Shown piece by piece: positions 16,817 through 24,711 of a stretch of DNA of 47,919 nucleotides (position 1 is its first letter; every line of letters begins with the position of its first letter). The notes beneath the pieces were generated by a model. The model made no database searches, was not told the origin of the DNA, and was given only the letters and a program-made list of their open reading frames with translations. The position numbers and the translations under genes were made by a program. The stretch is from Lachnospiraceae bacterium (lineage in GTDB: Bacteria; Bacillota; Clostridia; Lachnospirales; Lachnospiraceae). The stretch lies in the NCBI GenBank assembly GCA_017438775.1, contig JAFRUR010000013.1, forward strand, positions 1 through 47,919. Reading direction: 5' to 3'.

Positions 16817-17674
16817 ATGAGCGAATTCTTTAAGCCCAAGACTGTCAAAGAGTGCATCGACCTCCTGGATCAGTATGGCTCCAAGGCCATGATCGTCAAC
16901 GGCGGCACCGACGCGGTGGAGAAGATCAACACCGGCAAGGCGCAGCCCGAGGCTGTGATCCTGATGACCGAGATGAAGGAACTGAAGAAGATCACCGTGA
17001 AGGACGGCGCAGTGCATGTCGGCGGCGCGGTCACCTATCTTCAGATGCTGAAGAACGCGGAGATCAAGAAGAACCAGGGCATGATGATCGCGGTCGGCGC
17101 GATCGGAAGCCCGCCCGTGCGCGTGATGGCCACCCCGGCCGGCAACGTCGGCACGGCTGCCCCCTCCGCAGACTGCACGACCATGCTGATGGGCAGCGAT
17201 GCGAAGATTCATGTGGTCTCCAAGAAGGAAGGCGAGAGGGTCATCCCGATCGACAAATTCTTCGTGAAGACCTATGTGAACGTCCTGAAGCCCGAAGACC
17301 TGATCACCGAGGTGGAGTTCCCGGCCATGCAGCCCGGCATGGGCAGCGGCTATGTGCGTCTGACCCGCCGCAAGGTGCAGGACATCGGCAAGGTGCTCGT
17401 CTCCGCGACGATTGAGGTCAAGCGCGGACGCTGCACGAAGGCCGTGATCGGCCTGGGCGCCCTCAACGCGACTGCCGTGCGTGCCTACAGCGTGGAAGAG
17501 GCGCTGGTCGGCCTGAGCCGCAAGGAGGCGCAGGAGTTCTGCCGCAGCGGTCTTCCGAAGGAAGCGGGTCTGAGACCCAGCCGCTACACGCACTACAAAG
17601 AGATCACCACGCCGGTGGCTCTTGAGAGGGCCGTGATGATGGCCTGGGATCAGGCGGAAGGGAAGGTGAAGTAA
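16817..17674 (+). CDS. xdhB: Molybdenum hydroxylase FAD subunit (CoxM/XdhB type)
   Basis: The FAD-binding subunit of 285 residues, which takes electrons from the 2Fe-2S subunit to NAD+ or another acceptor. The FAD loops are VNGGTDAVEKINTGK (about 30-45) and ATPAGNVGTAAPSADCTTML (about 105-125), equivalent to the GGNIxTASPxxD loop of the family. The C-terminal CO-dehydrogenase flavoprotein domain begins near GSGYVRLTRRKVQDIGKV. It lies 3 bp after xdhA and 2 bp before the iron-sulfur subunit, so the three are co-transcribed. Confidence 0.92.
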   Translation: MSEFFKPKTVKECIDLLDQYGSKAMIVNGGTDAVEKINTGKAQPEAVILMTEMKELKKITVKDGAVHVGGAVTYLQMLKNAEIKKNQGMMIAVGAIGSPPVRVMATPAGNVGTAAPSADCTTMLMGSDAKIHVVSKKEGERVIPIDKFFVKTYVNVLKPEDLITEVEFPAMQPGMGSGYVRLTRRKVQDIGKVLVSATIEVKRGRCTKAVIGLGALNATAVRAYSVEEALVGLSRKEAQEFCRSGLPKEAGLRPSRYTHYKEITTPVALERAVMMAWDQAEGKVK

Positions 17675-17676
17675 TC

Positions 17677-18156
17677 ATGGCAGTTGTGAATTTCAAACTG
17701 AACGGCAATGACGTCACCATTGACGTCGACGCCAAGGAGCGCATGATCGACACCCTCCGCAAGCGTTTCCATCTGACCGGCGCGAAGCTGACCTGCGGCA
17801 CCGGAGACTGCGGCGCCTGCACCGTGCTCTATAACGGCAAGGCCATTCGCTCCTGCACCCTGCTCACCTGCATGTGTGACGGGCAGGAGATCGTGACCAT
17901 CGAGGGCCTGATGCCCATGAACGGCGGAAAGCTGCATCCCGTACAGCAGGCCTTCATGGAGGCCGGCGCCATCCAGTGCGGCTACTGCATTCCCGGCATG
18001 ATCCTGACGACGGTGGCGTTCCTGAACGAGAACAAGAACCCGACCACGGCTCAGATCCGCGCGGCCATCTCCGGCAACCTCAGCCGCTGCTCGGGCTATG
18101 TGAAGATCATTGACGCCGTGAAGCTGGCGGCCAAGAGAATGCGCGAAGGCGCCTGA
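17677..18156 (+). CDS. Molybdenum hydroxylase 2Fe-2S subunit (CoxS/XdhC type)
   Basis: A protein of 159 residues with two [2Fe-2S] clusters that pass electrons from the Mo centre to FAD. The plant-type ferredoxin domain holds LTCGTGDCGACTVLYNG and a later RSCTLL (about 45-75). The C-terminal all-helical domain holds IQCGYCIPGMIL and NLSRCSGYVKI (about 100-145), which give the four cysteines of the Mo-proximal cluster. Length and motifs are complete. It ends the operon, and a terminator follows 20 bp on. Confidence 0.95.
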   Translation: MAVVNFKLNGNDVTIDVDAKERMIDTLRKRFHLTGAKLTCGTGDCGACTVLYNGKAIRSCTLLTCMCDGQEIVTIEGLMPMNGGKLHPVQQAFMEAGAIQCGYCIPGMILTTVAFLNENKNPTTAQIRAAISGNLSRCSGYVKIIDAVKLAAKRMREGA

Positions 18157-18177
18157 TCAACGATCAGTACTGACCTG

Positions 18178-18207
18178 CGGGGGCGGAGCGATCCGCCCCC
18201 GTTTTTA
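18178..18207 (+). terminator. Intrinsic terminator of the hydroxylase operon
   Basis: Stem GGGGGCGGA with TCCGCCCCC, loop GCGA, then GTTTTTATTTTTT. It is nearly the same sequence as the terminator at 11691, including CTGC just before the stem. Confidence 0.92.
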
Positions 18208-18353
18208 TTTTTTGTGGGCTCCGCGAGAAAAAGCGTATCGTTCTGCGGAAAAGAAGCCATCGACCGAAACCTGTTTTTCCCGTGAGGCGGAACCTTTATC
18301 CGGACCGTCTTTTTATTTATAGAAAAAACCCATAAAAGGCGCAGTACAAACGA

Positions 18354-18382
18354 TTGAACAACGGTGCGGTTTTTGGTATACT
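18354..18382 (+). promoter_or_regulatory. Promoter of the molybdenum-cofactor operon
   Basis: -35 TTGAAC (18354-18359), 17-bp spacer, -10 TATACT (18377-18382) with an upstream TGG. The leader is about 50 nt to the ATG at 18440. Confidence 0.7.
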
Positions 18383-18439
18383 TCATAAGTACGATTCTGC
18401 AAGGAAAGCTCTTCCTTTTGTGGAAGACGCGGAGGATAT

Positions 18440-18802
18440 ATGAAGTATTACAGCCGACTGTTTTTTTTGAATGAAGAGGGCAAGCGCGTGTTCGGCAAGG
18501 GGCCGGAGACGCTCCTGACCTACGTCCAGAAAACAGGGTCTCTGCGCAACGCAGCAGAGAAGATGGGCATGAGCTACGGCAAGGCGATGCAGATCGTCCG
18601 CCGCGCGGAGGAGGCCTTCGGCTATCCGCTCCTGGAGACGCAGATCGGCGGTTCCAGCGGCGGCGGCAGCCGCCTCACGCCGCAGGCAAAGCTGTTTCTG
18701 GAACGCTACCGCGAGATGGATAAAAAACTGAACGACTACACGGAACAGCTCTATGCGGAACTGTTTTCCGACGGGCAGGCACTTCCGGAGGAAAAGAAAT
18801 GA
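18440..18802 (+). CDS. ModE-like molybdate regulator, DNA-binding domain only
   Basis: A protein of 120 residues matching the N-terminal winged-helix domain of ModE: ETLLTYVQKTGSLRNAAEK, MSYGKAMQIVRRAEEAFGYP, and LLETQIGGSSGGGSRLTP, the characteristic wing. It lacks the two C-terminal molybdate-binding TOBE/Mop domains of E. coli ModE, so it either senses molybdate indirectly or works with the free Mop at 29132. It starts the cofactor operon, overlapping the next gene by ATGA. Confidence 0.88.
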   Translation: MKYYSRLFFLNEEGKRVFGKGPETLLTYVQKTGSLRNAAEKMGMSYGKAMQIVRRAEEAFGYPLLETQIGGSSGGGSRLTPQAKLFLERYREMDKKLNDYTEQLYAELFSDGQALPEEKK

Positions 18803-19770
18803 AGACTGTCAACACGCAGGACGCGGTCGGCTGTGTCCTGGGACATGACATCACCCAGATCATCCCCGGCGTCAAAAAGGGCGCCGTCTTAAAGCACGGG
18901 CACAGAATCGCCCCGGAGGATGTGGAACTCCTTCTTTCCGTGGGCAAGGAGCACGTGCTGGTCTGGGAAGAGGAGGACGGTCTGGTCCACGAGGACGACG
19001 CCGCGGCCAGACTGTATGCGCTTTTAGCCGGAGAAAATCTCCATCCCGTGGGCCCCTCCGAGGGGAAGATCGAGGCGGTGGCGGACACGGAAGGCCTGCT
19101 CAAGGTGGACACGGAGCGGCTCCTGGCCGTGAACCTGCTCCCCGAGATGATGATCTCGACCCGCCCGGGCAACAGCTTCATCCGCAAGGGGGAAAAGGCT
19201 GCGGCCACCCGCATCATCCCGCTTTACACCACACCGGAGAAGCTGGAGGAGGCGGAGGCTGCGGCGCAGGGCGGCCCCATCGTGCGCGTGCTGCCCTTCG
19301 TGCGCAGGACCTACGGCCTGATCATCACCGGGAGCGAGGTCTATCGCGGACGGATCCGGGACGGCTTCACGCCGCTTCTGGAAGAGAAGTTCGCGGCCTA
19401 CGGCATGGAGCGGATCTATCACGCGGTCTCCGATGACAAGCCCGAGATGATTCTCGGGAAGATCCGCGAGGCCCGCGCGGCCGGCTGCGATATGATTTTC
19501 TGCACGGGAGGCATGAGCGTGGACCCGGACGACCAGACGCCCGCGGCCATCCGCGCGGCCGGCGCCCGCGTGGTCAAATACGGTTCCCCGGTGCTGCCGG
19601 GAGCCATGTTCCTGATCTCTTACCTGGACGATGTCCCGCTTCTGGGTCTGCCCGGGGGCGTGGTCTATGCCAAAAACAGCATGCTGGAGCGGGTGATGCC
19701 CCGCCTTCTGGCAGACGATCCCATCACGTACCGCGAGATCGCCGCGATGGGAGAGGGAGGCCTGTTATGA
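18799..19770 (+). CDS. MoeA/CinA-like molybdopterin-binding protein
   Basis: A protein of 323 residues with a MoCF-binding domain in its second half: RRTYGLIITGSEVYRGRIRD, IFCTGGMSVDPDDQTP and the GSPVLPGAMFL/LLGLPGGVVYAKN segments. The first half lacks the complete MoeA domains I, II and IV. Such proteins are common in molybdenum hydroxylase loci and may act as the Mo-insertase for this enzyme or in cofactor trafficking (inference). It overlaps both neighbours by ATGA junctions (18799-18802, 19767-19770), which indicates strict coupling. Confidence 0.82.
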   Translation: MKTVNTQDAVGCVLGHDITQIIPGVKKGAVLKHGHRIAPEDVELLLSVGKEHVLVWEEEDGLVHEDDAAARLYALLAGENLHPVGPSEGKIEAVADTEGLLKVDTERLLAVNLLPEMMISTRPGNSFIRKGEKAAATRIIPLYTTPEKLEEAEAAAQGGPIVRVLPFVRRTYGLIITGSEVYRGRIRDGFTPLLEEKFAAYGMERIYHAVSDDKPEMILGKIREARAAGCDMIFCTGGMSVDPDDQTPAAIRAAGARVVKYGSPVLPGAMFLISYLDDVPLLGLPGGVVYAKNSMLERVMPRLLADDPITYREIAAMGEGGLL

Positions 19771-20252
19771 GTGAACTGACGCATTTTGACGCGCTGGGAC
19801 GCGCCATCATGGTGGACGTCTCCGAAAAGACGGAGACGGTCCGCGAGGCGGTGGCGCAGGGCGAGATTCTGCTTGGGAAAGAGGCTTTCGAGGCCGTGAA
19901 GAAGGGGACCGTCAAGAAGGGCGACGTTCTCGCAACGGCGCGCATCGCCGCGATCATGGGCCTGAAGAAGACGTCGGAACTCATTCCGCTCTGTCATCCG
20001 CTGCCCCTGACGCACGCCTCCGTGGAATTCGAGATGATCGAGGAGGCGCTGTTGGTCCGTGCCACCTGCACCGTGCGCACGAAGGCTGTGACAGGTGTGG
20101 AAATGGAGGCCCTGACGGGTGTCTCCGTCGCCCTTCTGACGATCTACGACATGTGCAAGGCCGTGGACAAGGGCATGGAGATCGGCCGCATCTGCCTGCT
20201 GAAAAAGAGCGGCGGGAAGAGCGGAGATTATGTGCGGGAGGCCGGGGAATGA
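19767..20252 (+). CDS. moaC: Cyclic pyranopterin monophosphate synthase MoaC
   Basis: Second enzyme of molybdenum cofactor synthesis, converting the MoaA product to cyclic pyranopterin monophosphate. At 161 residues it is of normal length. It carries the MoaC signatures KTSELIPLCHPLPL and TGVEMEALTGVSVALLTIYD, followed by the conserved Lys in MCKAVDKGM. The start overlaps the stop of the MoeA-like gene and its own stop overlaps moaA, each as ATGA. It works directly with the next gene product. Confidence 0.97.
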   Translation: MSELTHFDALGRAIMVDVSEKTETVREAVAQGEILLGKEAFEAVKKGTVKKGDVLATARIAAIMGLKKTSELIPLCHPLPLTHASVEFEMIEEALLVRATCTVRTKAVTGVEMEALTGVSVALLTIYDMCKAVDKGMEIGRICLLKKSGGKSGDYVREAGE

Positions 20253-21214
20253 TCGATCCTTTCGGCAGATACTTAAATTATCTGCGAATCTCCGTGACGG
20301 ATCTGTGCAACCTCCGCTGCCACTACTGCATGCCGGAGGACGTGGAAAAGTGCCGCCACGCGGACGTCCTCTCGTATGAAGAGATCGCGCGCCTGACGCG
20401 CATTCTGGCCGGCGAGGGCATCGAGATCGTCCGCCTGACGGGAGGGGAGCCCCTGGTGCGTCCGCATCTCGAGGCGCTGGTGCGCCTGCTGCGGGACATC
20501 CCGGGCATCCGCCATGTCACTCTGACCACCAACGGCGTTCTGTTAAAGGAGCAGCTCCCCGTCCTGAAGGCGGCCGGGCTCTCCAGCGTGAACATCAGCC
20601 TGGATTCCATGTGCACGGAGCACTTCGAAAAAATCACGGGAAGGGACGAACTCTCCCATGTCCTCGCGGGCATCTCCGCGGCGGTGGAGAGCGGGATCCC
20701 GACCAAGATCAACGTGGTGCCGCAGCTGGGCTACAACGAGGAAGAACTCGCGGATCTGGCCGCGCTGGCAAAGGACATGCCGCTTCAGGTGCGCTTTATC
20801 GAGATGATGCCCATCGGGCGCGGAAAGGCGCAGGAGGGCCTCACGACGGAGCAGGTGCAGGAGGCGCTGCGCGCCCGGTGGCCGGAGATGACGCCGGATT
20901 CCCGCCGCTACGGCGCCGGGCCTGCCGTCTACTACCGAATCCCCGGCTTTGCGGGGAGCATCGGCTTTATCAGCGCCGTGCACGGAAAATTCTGCAGCGA
21001 GTGCAATCGCCTGCGGCTGACCAGCCGCGGAGAACTCCGCCTGTGCCTTGCCAGCGAGGCCGGGGCGGATCTGAAAGCCCCGCTGCGCGCCGGTGCATCG
21101 GACGGAGAACTGGTGGAGATCATCCGGAGGGCGGTGGCCCTCAAGCCGAAGGAGCATCACTTCCTTGAGGACGAGGAAGAGGCGACCCGCGGCATGTACC
21201 AGATCGGGGGATAA
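20249..21214 (+). CDS. moaA: GTP 3',8-cyclase MoaA (radical SAM)
   Basis: First enzyme of molybdenum cofactor synthesis, turning GTP into 3',8-cyclo-GTP. The radical SAM cluster is Cys20, Cys24 and Cys27 in CNLRCHYC, the SAM-binding GGE is in RLTGGEPLVR, and the second cluster uses FCSECNRLRL and a later Cys in LRLCLASE. The chain ends YQIGG: the C-terminal Gly-Gly is required in this family. 321 residues is standard. The start ATG at 20249 forms an ATGA with the moaC stop. Confidence 0.97.
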   Translation: MIDPFGRYLNYLRISVTDLCNLRCHYCMPEDVEKCRHADVLSYEEIARLTRILAGEGIEIVRLTGGEPLVRPHLEALVRLLRDIPGIRHVTLTTNGVLLKEQLPVLKAAGLSSVNISLDSMCTEHFEKITGRDELSHVLAGISAAVESGIPTKINVVPQLGYNEEELADLAALAKDMPLQVRFIEMMPIGRGKAQEGLTTEQVQEALRARWPEMTPDSRRYGAGPAVYYRIPGFAGSIGFISAVHGKFCSECNRLRLTSRGELRLCLASEAGADLKAPLRAGASDGELVEIIRRAVALKPKEHHFLEDEEEATRGMYQIGG

Positions 21215-21386
21215 GGCCTGAAGATGGGCAGGTCGTGCCTCGCAGTGGTCGTGATTTCGGCATGGCCGACGGATGAGAAGGCAAAGCGGCAGAGCCGGGG
21301 GACGGAATCGAAGGACCGTGTCTGGACAACCGGCCTGCGCCGCGAATTCATGACAAAGAAACGGGCAGATCAAGTGGAGTGGGAAC

Positions 21387-22316
21387 ATGGGAAAGATCGT
21401 CGCGATTTGTGTGAGTGAAAAGAAAGGCACCCTGAAGACGCAGGTGCCGCAGATCACCCTGGTGGCGGGGCACGGCCTGGAGGGCGATGCCCACGCGGGA
21501 ACCTGGCACCGTCAGGTGAGTCTCCTGTCCGCGGACAAGATCGAAGCGTTCCGTGAGAAACTCTGGGTGGATTACGGCGCTTTCGGAGAAAACCTCGTCG
21601 TGGAGGGCTTCGATTTCCGCAGCCTCCCCGTCGGGAGCCGTTTCCGCGTCGGCGACGCCCTGCTGGAGATGACCCAGATCGGCAAGGAGTGCCATCAGGA
21701 CTGCATGATCCGGCAGCAGACCGGCGACTGCATCATGCCGCGCGAGGGTGTGTTTGCGCGCGTTCTTAAGGGAGGGGAGATCCATGTCGGGGACGAGATG
21801 GAACTTCTGCCGCGGGATCCCGCTGCGCCGCTTCGCGCCGCGGTCATCACCCTTTCGGACAAGGGCAGCCGCGGGGAGCGCGAGGACAAGAGCGGCCCGC
21901 TGATCACGAAAATCCTGAAAGAAGCCGGCTATGCGGTGGAAGAGGAGATTCTGATTCCGGATGAGGAAAAGCTCCTGCGCGCGAACCTGATCCGCCTCGC
22001 CGACGGACGCCAGATGAATCTGGTGCTCACCACCGGGGGAACGGGCTTTGCGCCGCGGGACATCACCCCGGAGGTGACGCTCTCGGTCGCGACCAAAAAC
22101 GCGCCCGGAATCGCGGAGGCCATGCGCTGGTACAGCCTGCAGATCACGCCGCGGGCGATGCTTTCGCGCGCCGCCAGCGTCCTGCGCGGCCAGACTCTGA
22201 TCGTAAACCTGCCCGGCAGCCCCAAGGCGGTGCAGGAGACCCTGACCTACATCCTCCCCGCCCTCGAACACGGCGTCCGCCTGGCGATGGGGACAGATGG
22301 GGAATGTGCGCGATAA
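21387..22316 (+). CDS. MOSC-MogA/MoaB fusion
   Basis: A protein of 309 residues. Residues about 1-145 form a MOSC domain: GHGLEGDAHAGTWHRQVSLL and the cysteine segment GKECHQDCMIRQQTGDCIMP, a typical site for sulfur or Mo cofactor handling. Residues about 150-305 form a MogA/MoaB molybdopterin adenylyltransferase domain: AVITLSDKGSRGEREDKSGP, VLTTGGTGFAPRDITPEV and LIVNLPGSPKAVQE. The fusion links adenylation of molybdopterin to a MOSC step. It lies 172 bp after moaA; nothing convincing is seen in the gap. The stop codon lies within an inverted repeat shared with the repeats downstream. Confidence 0.92.
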   Translation: MGKIVAICVSEKKGTLKTQVPQITLVAGHGLEGDAHAGTWHRQVSLLSADKIEAFREKLWVDYGAFGENLVVEGFDFRSLPVGSRFRVGDALLEMTQIGKECHQDCMIRQQTGDCIMPREGVFARVLKGGEIHVGDEMELLPRDPAAPLRAAVITLSDKGSRGEREDKSGPLITKILKEAGYAVEEEILIPDEEKLLRANLIRLADGRQMNLVLTTGGTGFAPRDITPEVTLSVATKNAPGIAEAMRWYSLQITPRAMLSRAASVLRGQTLIVNLPGSPKAVQETLTYILPALEHGVRLAMGTDGECAR

Positions 22317-22449
22317 GCGAAGCTACGCTGAGGACAGACTCCGTCGCGGAGAACTTGTTCTCCGGCGCGGAGTCTGGACGAAGTGGAGCGAGCAACGCGA
22401 GCGAAAAAGCCGAGCGGAGCGAGGCTTTTGAGCTGCGCTTATCGCGCAC
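22306..22449. repeat. Long-range inverted repeat around the mog stop codon
   Basis: GTGCGCGATAAGCG at 22306-22319 is exactly complementary to CGCTTATCGCGCAC at 22436-22449, and the match extends through AGCT after one mismatch. It encloses a second hairpin at 22335-22376 (arms CAGACTCCG/CGGAGTCTG and CGGAGAAC/GTTCTCCG). The mobile-element-like repeat therefore appears to reach into the end of the upstream gene. Confidence 0.75.
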
Positions 22450-22459
22450 TGCGCGGAGA
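22388..22459. repeat. 72-bp direct repeat, copy 1
   Basis: Identical to 22470-22541. It contains a hairpin AAAAGCC/GGCTTTT and one arm of the long inverted repeat. GC-rich, with GCGAG/GAGCG motifs; resembles a REP- or MITE-like element. Confidence 0.9.
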
Positions 22460-22469
22460 CATATCAGAC

Positions 22470-22541
22470 GCGAGCAACGCGAGCGAAAAAGCCGAGCGGA
22501 GCGAGGCTTTTGAGCTGCGCTTATCGCGCACTGCGCGGAGA
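22470..22541. repeat. 72-bp direct repeat, copy 2
   Basis: Exact copy of 22388-22459, 10 bp after it. It ends 8 bp before the first unit of the AT-rich 13-bp array. Confidence 0.9.
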
Positions 22542-22548
22542 TGAATTA

Positions 22549-22841
22549 CATAATTACATTCCATAAATAATTTTCATAACTAACGTGATGAAGCAGAACT
22601 GCGAAATTGCGTCGTTCCTGACCTCGAGAATACAACATAAGACACAAACATAATACCTTTACATAAAATATTTTCGTAATTAGTTTTCATAAAGTGTTTC
22701 CGTAAAACATTGCCATAAAAAGTATCCATAATAAATTGACATAATGCAAAAGTCACTCTTCAACGCCCCAAAGCTACGTAAAGAGTTGTCATAAAGAATA
22801 AACATAAATAATTTCCGTAATTTATTTACATAACATATTAT
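22549..22841. repeat. 13-bp-period CRTAA array, copy 1
   Basis: AT-rich, gene-free stretch with a pentamer CATAA or CGTAA recurring at exactly 13-bp steps, with the eight bases between not conserved except for a T-rich 3' half. Units start at 22549, 22562, 22575; then in a second phase at 22636, 22649, 22662, 22675, 22688, 22701, 22714, 22727, 22740; then in a third at 22777, 22790, 22803, 22816, 22829. That is 17 units in three blocks, followed by xdhC 116 bp after the start of the last unit. Because the spacers vary, this is not a simple tandem duplication. The function is unknown. Confidence 0.9.
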
Positions 22842-22944
22842 TTCTTTTGGTTTACTATTTCGCTTCGGTTCGGTGGGCCCGCCTGCAGAAGAAGACCTCC
22901 TCTGTCGGCACTGTCCTCGTAAACCGGGCGGGAAAGCAGGATGT

Positions 22945-23976
22945 ATGAGTGAGGTCATTGATGTTTTTGAAGCCCTGAAGGATGCCATGGAGCGCGGAGA
23001 GGACGCCGTCCTCTGCACCGTGATCTCCGCGAGCGGTTCCGTTCCGCGCCGCTCCGGCAGCCGTATGCTGGCTCTTTCCGGGAGCCGTTATGCCGGCACT
23101 GTCGGCGGCGGCTACGGAGAGGCTCTGACCCAGGAGCGCTCGCAGGATATGCTGCGCGAGGGCAGGAACTTTGACGTGCAGGAGATCGAACTGGGCATGG
23201 GCAAGCCCGGGAGCATCGGTTTCTGTGGCGGCCACTGCCGCGTGATTCTGCAGCTGTACCGCCCCGCGGACGGCATCGGCGCTCCCCTGGCGGAGCAGGT
23301 CCTCTCTTCCGTGCAGGACAACCGCCGTGCCTGGCTGATCACCGAGATCCGCTCGGACGGCACGCGCGCCGGCGTCTATGATGAAACCACCGGCTTTGTG
23401 GGAGATCCGGTCTGCGATCCCGAGGCTCTGGGCGGCCTGCTGGGCGGGCTGGCGCTCTCCTCCGGAGAGGACCCCATGCTGTATGCGGAGCCCCTGGCCA
23501 CGGGCGGAAACGTATACATCTTCGGCGGCGGCCACGTCTCGCGCGAGGTTGTGAGCCTGCTGGCGCACACGGACTTTTCCGTGATCGTCTATGAGAACCG
23601 TCCCGGGTTCCTGACTCCGGAGCGCTTCCCCGATGCGGCGGAGCTCATCCTCGGAGAATACGAGGATATCCGCTCCAAAACGAAGATCACGGACCGCGAC
23701 ATCTGTCTGGTCATGACCCGCGGCGACGGGGACTACGCGGCACTGAAGGAGGTCCTGCAGACGGAAGCCTTCCACGTCGGCTGCATCGGTAGCCGCAAGA
23801 AGCTGGCTGTGATCCGGTCCATGCTTCTGAACGAGGGCTTCACGAAAGAGGATATCGGCCGCATCCACAACCCCATCGGGCTGGAAATCGGATCCGAGAC
23901 GCCGGCCGAGATCGCCGTCAGCGTCGCTGCGGAACTGATCCAGGTGCGCGCCAAAAAGAGAGAAGAGACGAACTGA
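22945..23976 (+). CDS. xdhC: XdhC/CoxI-family molybdenum hydroxylase maturation factor
   Basis: A cytoplasmic chaperone of 343 residues thought to bind molybdenum cofactor, protect its sulfurated (or selenated) form and insert it into the hydroxylase. The N-terminal XdhC_CoxI domain holds ASGSVPRRSGSRML and GTVGGGYGEAL. A glycine-rich Rossmann motif, YIFGGGHVSREVVSLL, opens the C-terminal domain, which ends with CIGSRKKLAVI and GLEIGSETPAEIAVSVAAEL. I chose the ATG at 22945 (AGGA upstream) over an upstream GTG that would add 24 non-homologous residues. It is first in the xdhC-yqeC-yqeB run, directly after the 13-bp array. Confidence 0.9.
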   Translation: MSEVIDVFEALKDAMERGEDAVLCTVISASGSVPRRSGSRMLALSGSRYAGTVGGGYGEALTQERSQDMLREGRNFDVQEIELGMGKPGSIGFCGGHCRVILQLYRPADGIGAPLAEQVLSSVQDNRRAWLITEIRSDGTRAGVYDETTGFVGDPVCDPEALGGLLGGLALSSGEDPMLYAEPLATGGNVYIFGGGHVSREVVSLLAHTDFSVIVYENRPGFLTPERFPDAAELILGEYEDIRSKTKITDRDICLVMTRGDGDYAALKEVLQTEAFHVGCIGSRKKLAVIRSMLLNEGFTKEDIGRIHNPIGLEIGSETPAEIAVSVAAELIQVRAKKREETN

Positions 23977-24033
23977 CGCAGCAGTTCTGTCGGTGAGGGA
24001 CGTGCGTCACAGCCGCCAAAGGAGGCGGATCGC

Positions 24034-24711
24034 ATGGAACTGAGCACACAGCTGAACATTCGTCCGGGTGTCACCGCGGTGATCGGGAGCGGCGGAAAGA
24101 CCTCGCTTCTGCGGACACTGGGAGAAGAACTCGCGGCACAGGGAAAGCGCGTCATCCTGACCACGAGCACGCATATATTTCCCTTTACAGGCATGCCCTG
24201 CATCTGGGGGGCGGACGAAGGAGAGACGGCCGCGGCGCTGGAAACCTCGCACCTGATCTGCTGCGGAACGCCGGAGGAGAAGACCGGAAAACTCACGGCC
24301 CCGGGTCTGCCGCTGTCTGCCCTCATGAAGATCGCGGACTACGTGATCGTTGAGGCGGACGGCTCCAAGGGACTGCCGCTCAAGGCGCACGGTCCGCACG
24401 AGCCGGTCATTCCCCGGGAGAGCGAAACGGTCATCTGCGTGGTCGGCCTGTCCGGGCTGGGAAAGCCCCTGCGGGAGGTCTGTCACCGGCCGGAACTTTA
24501 TGCCTGGCTGGCCGGGGCAGAAGAAAGCGATATCGTCACGGCGGAGACAGCTGCCGCCGTGCTCAACACGGAGAACCTGGGGACGGTCTATGTGATCAAT
24601 CAGGCCGACACCCGGCAGCAGGAGGCTGAGGCAAAAAGACTTGGCCGTATGCTCCGAAAACCCTGTTTCATCGGTTCCATCCGGGAAAGGAGACTCAAAT
24701 GCTTGTTGTGA
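24034..24711 (+). CDS. yqeC: YqeC, selenium-dependent hydroxylase accessory protein
   Basis: A protein of 225 residues with a P-loop, VIGSGGKTSLLRTLGEELA (about 17-35), then LTTSTHIFPF and the family signature VEADGSKGLPLKAH, which resembles nucleotide-dependent ligases or kinases. YqeC occurs almost only in genomes with orphan SelD and a selenium-dependent molybdenum hydroxylase; its reaction is unproven. The start has GGAGG upstream. It overlaps yqeB by 13 bp. Confidence 0.92.
   Translation: MELSTQLNIRPGVTAVIGSGGKTSLLRTLGEELAAQGKRVILTTSTHIFPFTGMPCIWGADEGETAAALETSHLICCGTPEEKTGKLTAPGLPLSALMKIADYVIVEADGSKGLPLKAHGPHEPVIPRESETVICVVGLSGLGKPLREVCHRPELYAWLAGAEESDIVTAETAAAVLNTENLGTVYVINQADTRQQEAEAKRLGRMLRKPCFIGSIRERRLKCLL

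Noticed and set aside
13817..17593. Very long minus-strand open frame opposite the hydroxylase genes
   Set aside because: Antisense shadow of GC-rich coding sequence. The plus strand encodes clear conserved enzymes there, and the minus frame is His/Asp/Gly-rich without domains. The same holds for the long minus frame at 36772-39477.
22549..22841. Coding sequence with repeated peptide in the 13-bp arrays
   Set aside because: A 13-bp period changes frame at each unit, and no long open frame or ribosome site fits.
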